The notes under the pieces: model-generated
Told to the model about the DNA's origin: nothing
Seen by the model: the letters and a program-made list of their open reading frames with translations, nothing else
Databases searched by the model: none
Made by a program: the position numbers and the translations under genes
Assembly: GCA_902798675.1 (NCBI GenBank)
Contig: CADBXQ010000047.1
Location: forward strand, 1 to 6,199
DNA length: 6,199 nt
Direction of reading: 5' to 3'
Source of the DNA: Oscillospiraceae bacterium
GTDB lineage: Bacteria > Bacillota > Clostridia > Oscillospirales > Ruminococcaceae
Shown here: positions 1 through 5,390 of the stretch, in pieces
Layout: each line of letters starts with the position of its first letter
Position numbering within the stretch: the first letter of the stretch is position 1

Positions 1-66
1 TTTGGCGGAATTTTGGCAGGTGTTGCTGGAAGTTTGATAAGCGTTAGAAAATATTTGAGTGTTTAA
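1..66 (+). CDS. ftsX: Cell-division protein FtsX, C-terminal end (partial)
   Basis: Frame 1 is open from the window edge to a TAA at 64-66 and gives the last 21 residues, ending in GSLISVRKYLSV. A glycine-rich end of a membrane helix (GGILAGVAGS) followed by a short basic tail of the RKYL type is how FtsX proteins usually end. FtsX is the membrane subunit of the FtsEX ABC-type complex, which transmits ATP hydrolysis by FtsE to peptidoglycan hydrolases outside the cell. The next genes, a coiled-coil M23 peptidase and an S41 peptidase, fit the ftsEX neighbourhood of many Bacillota (in Bacillus subtilis ctpB lies beside ftsEX). The call rests on a very short tail plus this context; another multi-pass membrane protein is possible. 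Confidence 0.62.
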   Translation, partial: FGGILAGVAGSLISVRKYLSV

Positions 67-120
67 ATCTAATACATTTCAAAATTTTATGATATTTTTA
101 TACACATTGTTTAAACTATA

Positions 121-127
121 GGAGGAG
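121..127 (+). promoter_or_regulatory. Ribosome binding site that fixes a TTG start
   Basis: GGAGGAG lies six bases before the TTG at 134. It is the strongest Shine-Dalgarno match in the window and decides the start of the M23 peptidase, because no ATG or GTG in frame lies near it and the signal peptide begins right after it. Confidence 0.8.
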
Positions 128-133
128 TTTGTT

Positions 134-1387
134 TTGTTTAACTTAAAAGGTCGGCGTTGTGTTGTCCTGTTTTTGTGCGTGGCTATTTTGTCTCAATTAT
201 TTTTCACCCCCACCTACGCAAAAACAGTTTCGGAGCTTCGAAAAGAGATTGAGCGTTACGGGAGGGAACTTTCTCAGCTTGAGGAGAGTAAGCAAAAACA
301 AAGTAAATTTCAGGACGTTCTATCAAAGCAGATAGATGCTCTTTCTAATCAGATTCATGCTTGTGATATTCAGATTAATGAGCTAAATTTTAAGATATCG
401 GAAAAGCAAAGAGCTGTTGATGAGCTCAATTTGCAGATCGTTCAGCTTGAAGAACAAGTTTTTAAAATGCAAAAAGAGATTGATGTTTTGGAAGCGGAAA
501 AGAAGGAGACTGAAGACAAACTCAGAGCAAGGCTGGGTGAGGACTATGAATATGGACAGTCTAGCGCTTTAGATGTTTTGTTTTCCTCTCAAGATTTTGG
601 CGAGTTCATCTCAAATGCTGTGTATTTGCAAAAAATAGCTGAGTATGATAAACAATTAACTGATAGGCTGGATGAGCAAATCAGCCAAATCGATCAAAAA
701 AAATCTAAAGTTGAAGAAAAAATGGCTCAGATTGTCAGTGATAAGCAGACTGTCATTGATTCGATTAATGACATAAGCCTCAAATTGAACGAAGTTAGTG
801 GATTAAAAGAAAGTCAGCAGGCCGCAAGTGCTGCGTTGGCGGTCCAGCTCGAAAAGAGCACACAAGAATCAGCAAATATAGAGAGGGCGAGGAAACGCTT
901 GCAGCAGGCTCGGTTAAACGCTCAGTGCGAATTGGAGGATGCAACAGATCTTGTTCGGGCTCTCCAGGCTCGAGATTGGGGCGCAACGCCAATGCCGGTT
1001 GATAGTTCGGGATATTTGTATCCTGTCGTCGGGTCAACCACTTTTATCAGAGGTTATGACCCATCCACGCCGCATTTCGGTGTTGACATTGGAACACACG
1101 GCAGGCACAGCCCGATTCTTGCATCCCGAGGCGGCAGGGTTATTGCATCCAGGTTTGGAATCAGAGGAGATGGCTTGGGCGGATATGGAAATGTTGTTGT
1201 TATAGACCACGGTGATGGATATTCAACCCTATATGGGCATATGCTTGAGAGACATGTGCAGGTTGGGCAAATTGTCAGCAGAGGCGATTGCATAGGGCTT
1301 GTTGGAAACACGGGTGAATCTCATGGCATTCACTGTCATTTTGAAATAAGACACCACGGATGTCCCATACGCACACCGTTTGGTTGA
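134..1387 (+). CDS. Secreted coiled-coil M23 (LytM) peptidoglycan endopeptidase, EnvC-like
   Basis: The product has 417 residues. A signal peptide (basic start, hydrophobic about 9-25, likely cut after TYA at 27-29) is followed by a long charged coiled coil (about 30-280) with a short break near 133-165, and then an M23 domain (about 293-417). The zinc and catalytic set is complete: H314 and D318 (HFGVD), H369 (YGHM), and H400/H402 (HCHFE). It is therefore probably an active endopeptidase cutting peptide cross-links, unlike E. coli EnvC, whose LytM domain is degenerate and only activates amidases. The start is a TTG at 134, six bases after a strong GGAGGAG (121-127); no ATG fits. It lies 67 bases after ftsX, so FtsX is the likely partner for the coiled coil. 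The C-terminus stops a few residues short of the usual M23 ending (TPFG then stop). Confidence 0.9.
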   Translation: MFNLKGRRCVVLFLCVAILSQLFFTPTYAKTVSELRKEIERYGRELSQLEESKQKQSKFQDVLSKQIDALSNQIHACDIQINELNFKISEKQRAVDELNLQIVQLEEQVFKMQKEIDVLEAEKKETEDKLRARLGEDYEYGQSSALDVLFSSQDFGEFISNAVYLQKIAEYDKQLTDRLDEQISQIDQKKSKVEEKMAQIVSDKQTVIDSINDISLKLNEVSGLKESQQAASAALAVQLEKSTQESANIERARKRLQQARLNAQCELEDATDLVRALQARDWGATPMPVDSSGYLYPVVGSTTFIRGYDPSTPHFGVDIGTHGRHSPILASRGGRVIASRFGIRGDGLGGYGNVVVIDHGDGYSTLYGHMLERHVQVGQIVSRGDCIGLVGNTGESHGIHCHFEIRHHGCPIRTPFG

Positions 1388-1406
1388 TGGTTTAGAAAAC
1401 AGTCGG

Positions 1407-1435
1407 TTAAAAGTTGGTTTTACTTTGCGTATAAT
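1407..1435 (+). promoter_or_regulatory. Candidate sigma-A promoter for the S41 peptidase gene
   Basis: A perfect TATAAT (1430-1435) lies 17 bases after TTAAAA (1407-1412), a 4-of-6 match to TTGACA. Transcription would begin near 1442 and give a leader of about 64 bases before the ATG at 1506. The site lies just after the M23 stop codon, so the peptidase gene could be transcribed both from the upstream cluster and on its own. Confidence 0.45.
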
Positions 1436-1505
1436 CAACTTTTGGCTTGTTTTGAATTTTTTAGGTATATTGAAATAAAGTTGTGTGCGTTAAGGGACTG
1501 ATGTA

Positions 1506-2657
1506 ATGAAAAAAATATTATCAAAATATTTAGCTTTTGCTGTTTGTGCTGTGGTTGCATGGGCTGGAGGAATGGGATTTGCCTTTTTTCAGTTGGGCGG
1601 GTTTGACAGCTTGAACATGAAGCTACATGAAATCGATCAATATGTTAGAGGGTCATATTTAGGCAAAATAGATGAAAAATCTCTCTTTAAATGCGCTGCA
1701 AATGGTTATGTTGAGGGTTTGGGTGATAAATATGCAAAATATTACACAAGCGATGAGTGGAAAAAATGGGAGGATTTTAATAGCGGCGTGATTTCAGGGA
1801 TAGGAATATCATTAAGCACTAATGACAAAGGAGAATTGATTGTTGTTTCGGTTTATCCAAATTCGCCTGCTGCTGCTGCGGGGATTCAAGCTGGTGACGT
1901 TATTGTTAAAGTGGATGAAATTGAAATTACTAAAAGTAATATATCTAAAATTTTAAAAGGAGAGGTTGGCAGCGAAGTCAGCTTGACAATAGACAGAAAT
2001 GGAGATGTTTTTGAGCGGACATTGGTTCGAGAGAACGTTGAAATTCCGAGTGTTGAATATTTTATGGATGGGGAGAATGGATACGTTAAAATAGATGTTT
2101 TTACAGATTCTTCAGCTCGGCAATTTGAAGAAGCTTTGTTAAACCTGCAAAGCAAAGGCGCGCAGGCTTTAATATTTGACGTGAGAAACAACGGCGGGGG
2201 AACGATTAGCTCGGTGTGTAAAATGTTGAACATGTTAATACCCTCTGGAATTATAGCAACTCAAGTCGATTTAAATGGCCGCGAATCGGTTTTGGGAACT
2301 TCTGATGAAAATGAAATAAATCTTCCGATGGTTGTGATAACCAATGAAAACACTGCAAGCGCAGCAGAGCTTTTTGTTTGTGATTTAAAAGACTATGGGA
2401 AAGCCAGGCAAGTTGGCAAAAAAACCTATGGCAAGGGCGTTTTGCAGACAACTAAGATGTTGGGAGATGGGGGCGCAATCAAAGTAACAACTGCATATTT
2501 TAATCCAGCTAAAAGCGAAAATTTTAATGAGGTTGGAGTTATTCCCGATATAGATGTGGATTTAAGTGAAGATAAAGAAAAATTATATTTAAATTCCAAA
2601 CTCAATTTGTGTGATGATGATCAATATCAAGCATCTGTAAAATTATTGCAAAATTAA
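1506..2657 (+). CDS. S41 carboxyl-terminal processing peptidase (CtpA/CtpB type)
   Basis: The product has 383 residues. A single N-terminal hydrophobic segment (about 7-30) anchors it, so the rest should lie outside the membrane. A helical region (35-90) leads into a PDZ domain (about 92-175, with SGVISGIGISL and AGDVIVKVDEIEI) that recognises substrate C-termini, then the S41 protease core. The catalytic Ser-Lys-Gln set is intact and correctly spaced: S285 in NTASAAE, K310 in YGKGVLQ and Q314. Length and order match the CtpB-type enzymes of Bacillota, and B. subtilis ctpB also lies beside ftsEX. The start is ATG at 1506 with AAGGG at 1492-1496. It lies 118 bases after the M23 gene. A role in trimming envelope proteins, possibly the M23 neighbour, is inference; CtpB in B. 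subtilis acts in sporulation signalling. There is no C-terminal peptidoglycan-binding domain. Confidence 0.93.
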   Translation: MKKILSKYLAFAVCAVVAWAGGMGFAFFQLGGFDSLNMKLHEIDQYVRGSYLGKIDEKSLFKCAANGYVEGLGDKYAKYYTSDEWKKWEDFNSGVISGIGISLSTNDKGELIVVSVYPNSPAAAAGIQAGDVIVKVDEIEITKSNISKILKGEVGSEVSLTIDRNGDVFERTLVRENVEIPSVEYFMDGENGYVKIDVFTDSSARQFEEALLNLQSKGAQALIFDVRNNGGGTISSVCKMLNMLIPSGIIATQVDLNGRESVLGTSDENEINLPMVVITNENTASAAELFVCDLKDYGKARQVGKKTYGKGVLQTTKMLGDGGAIKVTTAYFNPAKSENFNEVGVIPDIDVDLSEDKEKLYLNSKLNLCDDDQYQASVKLLQN

Positions 2658-2694
2658 ATTTTTATTTGGTGTTTCAGAAAAAAAGGAGACTATT

Positions 2695-3015
2695 TTGAAA
2701 AAAAGAGAATTCATAGATTTGTTAAAGACATTTCCCAACATTTCAGTAGACAATCCGTTTGCAAAAGGAGAGCATATTGTCGCTCGTCATAAGAACAATA
2801 AAAAGTGGTTTGCTTTGGTGTTTGAATTAAATGGCGAATTGGCAGTTAATTTAAAATGTGATCCGATGAAGGCGGATTTTTTAAGGAGTGTCCATTCGTC
2901 AATCATCCCGGCTTGGCATATGAATAAAGTTCACTGGAACACAGTTTTTGTGAATAAAGTTGATTTATCTTTGCTTAAAGAAATGATTTGGGACAGCTAT
3001 GAAACGACAAAATGA
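2695..3015 (+). CDS. MmcQ/YjbR-family protein
   Basis: The product has 106 residues, a normal length for this family. Family signatures are visible: KKWFALVFEL with a following strand (36-53), NLKCDP (52-57), IPAWHMNKVHWNTV (71-84) and the closing DSY (100-102). MmcQ/YjbR proteins have a CyaY-like fold and are often annotated as DNA-binding, but their biochemical role is not firmly settled. It is soluble, with no signal peptide. The start is TTG at 2695, with AAGGAG at 2683-2688 six bases before it. The gap to the S41 gene is only 37 bases with no clear promoter or terminator, so it is probably co-transcribed. Nothing in the sequence ties it to envelope work. Confidence 0.88.
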   Translation: MKKREFIDLLKTFPNISVDNPFAKGEHIVARHKNNKKWFALVFELNGELAVNLKCDPMKADFLRSVHSSIIPAWHMNKVHWNTVFVNKVDLSLLKEMIWDSYETTK

Positions 3016-3036
3016 GCAAGATAAATTCTAACTTGC
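3016..3036. terminator. Weak stem-loop between convergent genes
   Basis: GCAAG (3016-3020) can pair with CTTGC (3032-3036) around an 11-base loop. It sits in the 34-base gap between the MmcQ/YjbR gene and the convergent dehydrogenase gene, where a two-way terminator is expected. The stem is short and only the minus-strand side has a modest T-rich tail, so the call is tentative. Confidence 0.25.
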
Positions 3037-3049
3037 CCAAAACCCAAAA

Positions 3050-4207
3050 TTAAATGATTTCAATCGTCGACATGACATAATCTCCAAAATCTTTGGTTGT
3101 TGCGCCGTCGCTCCTGCCTGTTATTTTTAATTTTTTCTCTTTAAACATGCAGACGTCCAAAGCTTTTTCGAGCTTGTTTGCTTCATTTTGATAGCCTATG
3201 TGTGATAACAACAAAACTGAAGCTCTAAGGATTGAACAGGGATCAGCGTATATGTCTCGACCTTCCTCAACCATTCTCGGAGCAGAGCCGTGAATAGCCT
3301 CAAACATAGCATAGCGCTTTCCCAAATTCGCGCTGCCAGCAGTTCCAACACCGCCTTGAAATTCAGCGGCTTCGTCAGTTATAATGTCGCCATAAAGATT
3401 AGGCAAGATAAACACCGAAAAATCCTTTCGACGATTTTTGTCGATTAATTTAGCGGTTGTTATGTCTATATACCAATCATCCACTTCAATTTCAGGGAAC
3501 TCTTTGGCGACCTCTTTACAATCGCGCAAAAAATTACCATCTGTTGTTTTTATGACATTAGCTTTAGTTATTATCGAAACTTTCTTTTTAGCATTTTTCC
3601 TGGCATATTCAAAAGCCATCCTAGCGATTCGCTGAGATCCTTGGCGAGTTGTGACTGTGAAATCTATTGCTAGATCTTCATCTATGTTGATTCCACAAGA
3701 ACCCAATGCATATGAGCCCTCAGTGTTTTCTCGGAAAAACGTCCAGTCTATTCCTTCGCTTGGAACCTTAACAGGACGAACATTAGCGAACAAATCCAGC
3801 TCTTTCCTCATCGCAACATTCGCGCTTTCAATATTTGGCCAAGGATCGCCTTTTCTTGGTGTTGTGGTTGGGCCTTTTAATATAACATGACACTTTTTCA
3901 AATCTGCTAAAACGTCGTACGGAATAGCCTTGGCGGCTTTTGCTCGATTTTCAATTGTTAAACCGTCTATGTTTTTAAATTCAACCTTTCCAGAGCAAAC
4001 AGAATTTTTGAGCAAAAACTCGAGGACTCTCCTAGCTTCATCAGTTATCACGGGACCAATCCCATCGCCGCCACAGATCCCGATCTTTATTTTATCCAGG
4101 CGAGCGTAGTCAATAAAATCCCCCTGAGACTTTATTGACTCAACCCTATCAAGCTGAGTTTTGATCAACTTTTCAAAATGATTTTTTGCATTCACAATCT
4201 TTTCCAT
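3050..4207 (-). CDS. Isocitrate dehydrogenase-like beta-decarboxylating dehydrogenase
   Basis: The product has 385 residues of the isocitrate/isopropylmalate dehydrogenase family, which oxidises and decarboxylates a hydroxy acid using NAD(P). The core begins at IGICGGDGIGPV (42-53). The isocitrate-binding set aligns with E. coli Icd in residue and spacing: S128, N130, R134, R144, R159, Y166, K215, D248, D274, D278. The Ser-x-Asn pair and PTTTP (113-117) favour isocitrate over isopropylmalate. After HGSAP (306-310) comes R311, where NAD enzymes usually have Asp, so cofactor choice is open. The start is ATG at 4207, with GGGAG nine bases upstream (4217-4221). An open frame to 4309 runs into the tRNA-Tyr gene and is not real coding. 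About 37 helical residues precede the core, longer than usual. No citrate synthase or aconitase gene is in view. Confidence 0.85.
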   Translation of the reverse strand: MEKIVNAKNHFEKLIKTQLDRVESIKSQGDFIDYARLDKIKIGICGGDGIGPVITDEARRVLEFLLKNSVCSGKVEFKNIDGLTIENRAKAAKAIPYDVLADLKKCHVILKGPTTTPRKGDPWPNIESANVAMRKELDLFANVRPVKVPSEGIDWTFFRENTEGSYALGSCGINIDEDLAIDFTVTTRQGSQRIARMAFEYARKNAKKKVSIITKANVIKTTDGNFLRDCKEVAKEFPEIEVDDWYIDITTAKLIDKNRRKDFSVFILPNLYGDIITDEAAEFQGGVGTAGSANLGKRYAMFEAIHGSAPRMVEEGRDIYADPCSILRASVLLLSHIGYQNEANKLEKALDVCMFKEKKLKITGRSDGATTKDFGDYVMSTIEII

Positions 4208-4233
4208 GTCACACGTCTCCCGCTTCAATACAC

Positions 4234-4255
4234 AAAAAATTCTACATTTATAGAA
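4234..4255 (-). terminator. Short hairpin with T-run between tRNA-Tyr and the dehydrogenase
   Basis: On the minus strand TTCTA (4255-4251) can pair with TAGAA (4244-4240), followed directly by six T (4239-4234). The stem has only five or six pairs, mostly A-T, so it would end tRNA transcription incompletely and allow read-through into the dehydrogenase gene. A TATAAA inside it could also be a poor -10, but no -35 stands at the right distance. Confidence 0.3.
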
Positions 4256-4274
4256 CAGTTTAAAAAACAATACC

Positions 4275-4359
4275 TGGTGGGAGATGGTGGATTCGAACCA
4301 CCGAAGCATAAAGCAACAGATTTACAGTCTGCCCCCTTTGGCCGCTCGGGAAATCTCCC
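4275..4359 (-). tRNA. tRNA-Tyr (anticodon GTA)
   Basis: The 85-base gene reads on the minus strand from 4359 and includes the encoded CCA (4277-4275). The acceptor stem GGGAGAT pairs with ATCTCCC, the D stem CCC/GGG is present, and the T arm GGTGG-TTCGAAT-CCACC is perfect. The anticodon GTA lies at 4325-4323. A long variable arm follows the anticodon stem, as expected for bacterial tRNA-Tyr (class II). It lies 13 bases downstream of tRNA-Thr in one transcription unit. Confidence 0.96.
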
Positions 4360-4372
4360 AAATAATCTAAAA

Positions 4373-4448
4373 TGGAGCTGGTGGACGGACTTGAACCCCC
4401 GACCTGCTGATTACAAATCAGCTGCTCTACCAGCTGAGCTACACCAGC
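4373..4448 (-). tRNA. tRNA-Thr (anticodon TGT)
   Basis: The 76-base gene reads on the minus strand from 4448 and includes the encoded CCA. The acceptor stem GCTGGTG pairs with CACCAGC, the D stem is GCTC/GAGC, and the anticodon stem GCTGA/TCAGC encloses the loop TTTGTAA with anticodon TGT (4415-4413), which reads ACN threonine codons. The discriminator is T. The T arm reads GGGGG-TTCAAGT-CCGTC and so has a G-G mismatch in the middle of the stem and one G-T pair. It is the first gene after the promoter at 4477-4506. Confidence 0.96.
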
Positions 4449-4476
4449 GCGCATCTCAAATATTATCTACTCAAAA

Positions 4477-4506
4477 ATTATAGCACAGGTAAAACCCGCT
4501 TGTCAA
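4477..4506 (-). promoter_or_regulatory. Promoter of the tRNA-Thr/tRNA-Tyr unit
   Basis: On the minus strand a perfect TTGACA (4506-4501) is followed after 18 bases by a perfect TATAAT (4482-4477), with the extended TGC just before it. Transcription should begin near 4470, about 22 bases before the tRNA-Thr 5' end. No other strong promoter lies between here and the dehydrogenase start. Confidence 0.88.
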
Positions 4507-4585
4507 TACCCAATTTAAAAAAAATTAAAAAATATTTAAAAAATTTATTTGAGTCAATTTTTCAAGGCTGAGATTAGTGTGCGAA

Positions 4586-4611
4586 ATATTTTGAAAATAT
4601 ACAATTTGTAT
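4586..4611. other. Two overlapping AT-rich palindromes
   Basis: ATATTTT-G-AAAATAT (4586-4600) is directly followed by ATACAA-T-TTGTAT (4599-4611). Both are perfect around a single central base. They could be operator sites or cruciform-prone sequence. Base composition here is very AT-rich, so chance is a fair alternative. Apart from these the stretch 4507-4604 shows no gene. Confidence 0.3.
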
Positions 4612-4660
4612 TTTGGGTTAGGGTTATATTTGTCCCCCTCAATCCTCTTTCTGAAAATAT
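4605..4660 (+). repeat. Outer inverted block, left copy
   Basis: Its reverse complement matches 5391-5446 at 40 of 56 positions with no gap. Shared runs include ATATTTT at the inner end, GACAAAT in the middle and TACAAA at the outer end. It contains two tandem GGGTTA units (4615-4626), where the right copy has one. Confidence 0.65.
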
Positions 4661-4704
4661 GAGAGTTTAGTTTAAAAAACTTGTTTCTTTCAAGCCGCTC
4701 TCAA

Positions 4705-4761
4705 CTACGCTTAAAAAACAATGCAAAAGCCAATCAAAGCGCCGCCGGCTCACAACGGACT
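4705..4761 (+). repeat. Conserved 57-bp core, left copy
   Basis: Its reverse complement matches 5291-5347 at 50 of 57 positions; the outermost 26 bases match at 25. It is clearly better kept than the sequence on either side, which suggests selection on the core or terminal ends recognised by an enzyme. TCAA stands just outside both copies (4701-4704 and 5348-5351), which could be a target duplication but could also be chance, because homology resumes beyond it. Confidence 0.85.
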
Positions 4762-4913
4762 GTAATATTCTAACTCATTTACCCTTTCCGCCTCTTTGGA
4801 ATGGCCCTCGACAAGCCAAGGTTAAAAAGCGTGACAACTTGAAACAAACCCGTCCCACGCTCAAGGACGCCAGTTCACCACTTGTTGAGAATGCTTTGAA
4901 AGCCACATAGGCG

Positions 4914-4954
4914 CGCCCCTCCTTAAAAACACGCAAAGTGTCAAAGGAGGGGCG
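4914..4954. other. Strong hairpin, 11 perfect pairs
   Basis: CGCCCCTCCTT (4914-4924) pairs with AAGGAGGGGCG (4944-4954). Inside, ACAC and GTGT can add a second helix around GCAAA. It lies only in the left arm, with no counterpart in the right. There is no T-run after it on either strand, so it is not a usual terminator. GGAGGGG on the minus strand looks like a ribosome site but is locked in the stem and has no suitable start codon after it. Confidence 0.7.
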
Positions 4955-4997
4955 ATATACAATGTAACAATAAACGGCGGAAGTATTACCGGTTGTA

Positions 4998-5030
4998 GAG
5001 CTGGCGCTGGAGGTTCCTAGCTTCCAGCTC
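4998..5030. other. Hairpin just after the element promoter start
   Basis: GAGCTGG (4998-5004) pairs with CCAGCTC (5024-5030). A competing pairing, GCTGGA (5006-5011) with TCCAGC (5023-5028), uses the same 3' half, so two exclusive folds are possible. On the minus strand this would form the 5' end of the predicted transcript, within a few bases of its start. Confidence 0.5.
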
Positions 5031-5039
5031 CTAGTTTTT

Positions 5040-5068
5040 ATTATAGCACATTTGCATCGTTTTGTCAA
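5040..5068 (-). promoter_or_regulatory. Consensus promoter inside the palindrome, pointing left
   Basis: On the minus strand TTGACA (5068-5063) and TATAAT (5045-5040) are both perfect, 17 bases apart, with extended TGC before the -10. It shares the 11-base string TGTGCTATAAT with the tRNA promoter at 4477-4506, so it should be read by the main sigma factor and be strong. No protein gene follows it; the transcript would run through the left arm towards tRNA-Thr. Confidence 0.85.
5052..5068 (+). repeat. Inner inverted block, left copy
   Basis: It pairs with 5155-5168. The match is 14 of 14 apart from three extra bases on this side, and covers the promoter -35 and the start of the spacer. Confidence 0.6.
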
Positions 5069-5154
5069 CCCCTTTTGCAAAATTTTTTTTAAAACAACGC
5101 CAAATGTTAAGGAAAGGCCTTCCAAATTCCATCCATTCAAGCATATCACACTTT

Positions 5155-5168
5155 TTGACAAAATGCAA
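5155..5168 (-). repeat. Inner inverted block, right copy, with an orphan -35
   Basis: TTGACA (5155-5160) on the plus strand mirrors the -35 of the left-arm promoter and is followed by the same AAA-TGCAA string. At the -10 distance there is only GGAATT or a T-run, so the right-arm promoter looks decayed. Confidence 0.6.
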
Positions 5169-5290
5169 GCTTTTTTGGGAATTTTTTAGCTTAGCGGTTT
5201 TGCCCAAGCGGGCGGGCTTAAGGACGCGTAACTACCACTTATCACGGACGCTTTCAAAGGGACTTGTGCTTGAGGAAGGGTAAATATCCA

Positions 5291-5347
5291 AGTCGGTTGT
5301 GAGCTGGCGGCGCTTAAATCAGCTTTTGCATTGTTTTTTAAGCGAAG
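5291..5347 (-). repeat. Conserved 57-bp core, right copy
   Basis: It is the inverted partner of 4705-4761. Read outward on the plus strand, GAGCT (5301-5305) pairs with AGCTT (5321-5325), the same helix as in the left copy, with one C-G pair replaced by T-A. CGCTTAAA (5311-5318) pairs with TTTAAGCG (5337-5344), a longer version of the second helix. Confidence 0.85.
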
Positions 5348-5390
5348 TCAAGGATATTATAATATATTGGGTTTTTGAGCAAAGAGTCGG

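Larger units (their letters stand above)
4605..5033 (-). ncRNA. Candidate structured non-coding RNA from the left arm
   Basis: The promoter at 5040-5068 should start a minus-strand transcript near 5033. The transcribed strand has no start codon with a ribosome site in any long frame, but holds several hairpins: 5030-4998, 4954-4914 (11 perfect pairs) and 4861-4828, then the 57-bp core. In the core GAGCC (4751-4747) pairs with GGCTT (4731-4727), and CGCTT (4741-4737) with AAGCG (4712-4708), an order that gives an H-type pseudoknot. A weak CTTG/CAAG hairpin followed by six T near 4694-4674 might end it; otherwise the end is unknown. It resembles no RNA family I recognise (not RNase P, SRP RNA, tmRNA or a group II intron). 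The 3' boundary given is only the arm limit. Confidence 0.35.

Noticed and set aside
1409..1443. AAAAGTTG/CAACTTTT hairpin after the M23 gene as a terminator
   Set aside because: The stem is AT-rich with a 20-base loop and no T-run directly after it, and it overlaps the better-supported promoter at 1407-1435.
4208..4309. Upstream extension of the dehydrogenase reading frame
   Set aside because: It would begin inside the tRNA-Tyr gene; the ATG at 4207 has a properly spaced GGGAG.
4615..4626. Two tandem GGGTTA units that resemble telomere repeats
   Set aside because: Only two units in an AT-rich bacterial repeat; the right copy has one. A small duplication is enough to explain it.
4775..5161. 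A 128-codon open frame on the minus strand across the palindrome
   Set aside because: The consensus promoter lies inside it, downstream of its ATG; no in-frame ATG and no ribosome site follows the promoter. Part of it merely reads through the 11-pair hairpin, and the product shows no recognisable domain.
5062..5283. A 73-codon open frame on the plus strand in the right arm
   Set aside because: It begins in the promoter region of the opposite strand, has no ribosome site, overlaps inverted-repeat sequence and resembles no family.
5354..5365. ATATTATAATAT palindrome just outside the right core as a promoter or operator
   Set aside because: It contains TATAAT, but no -35 stands at a usable distance, and such palindromes are common by chance in this composition.
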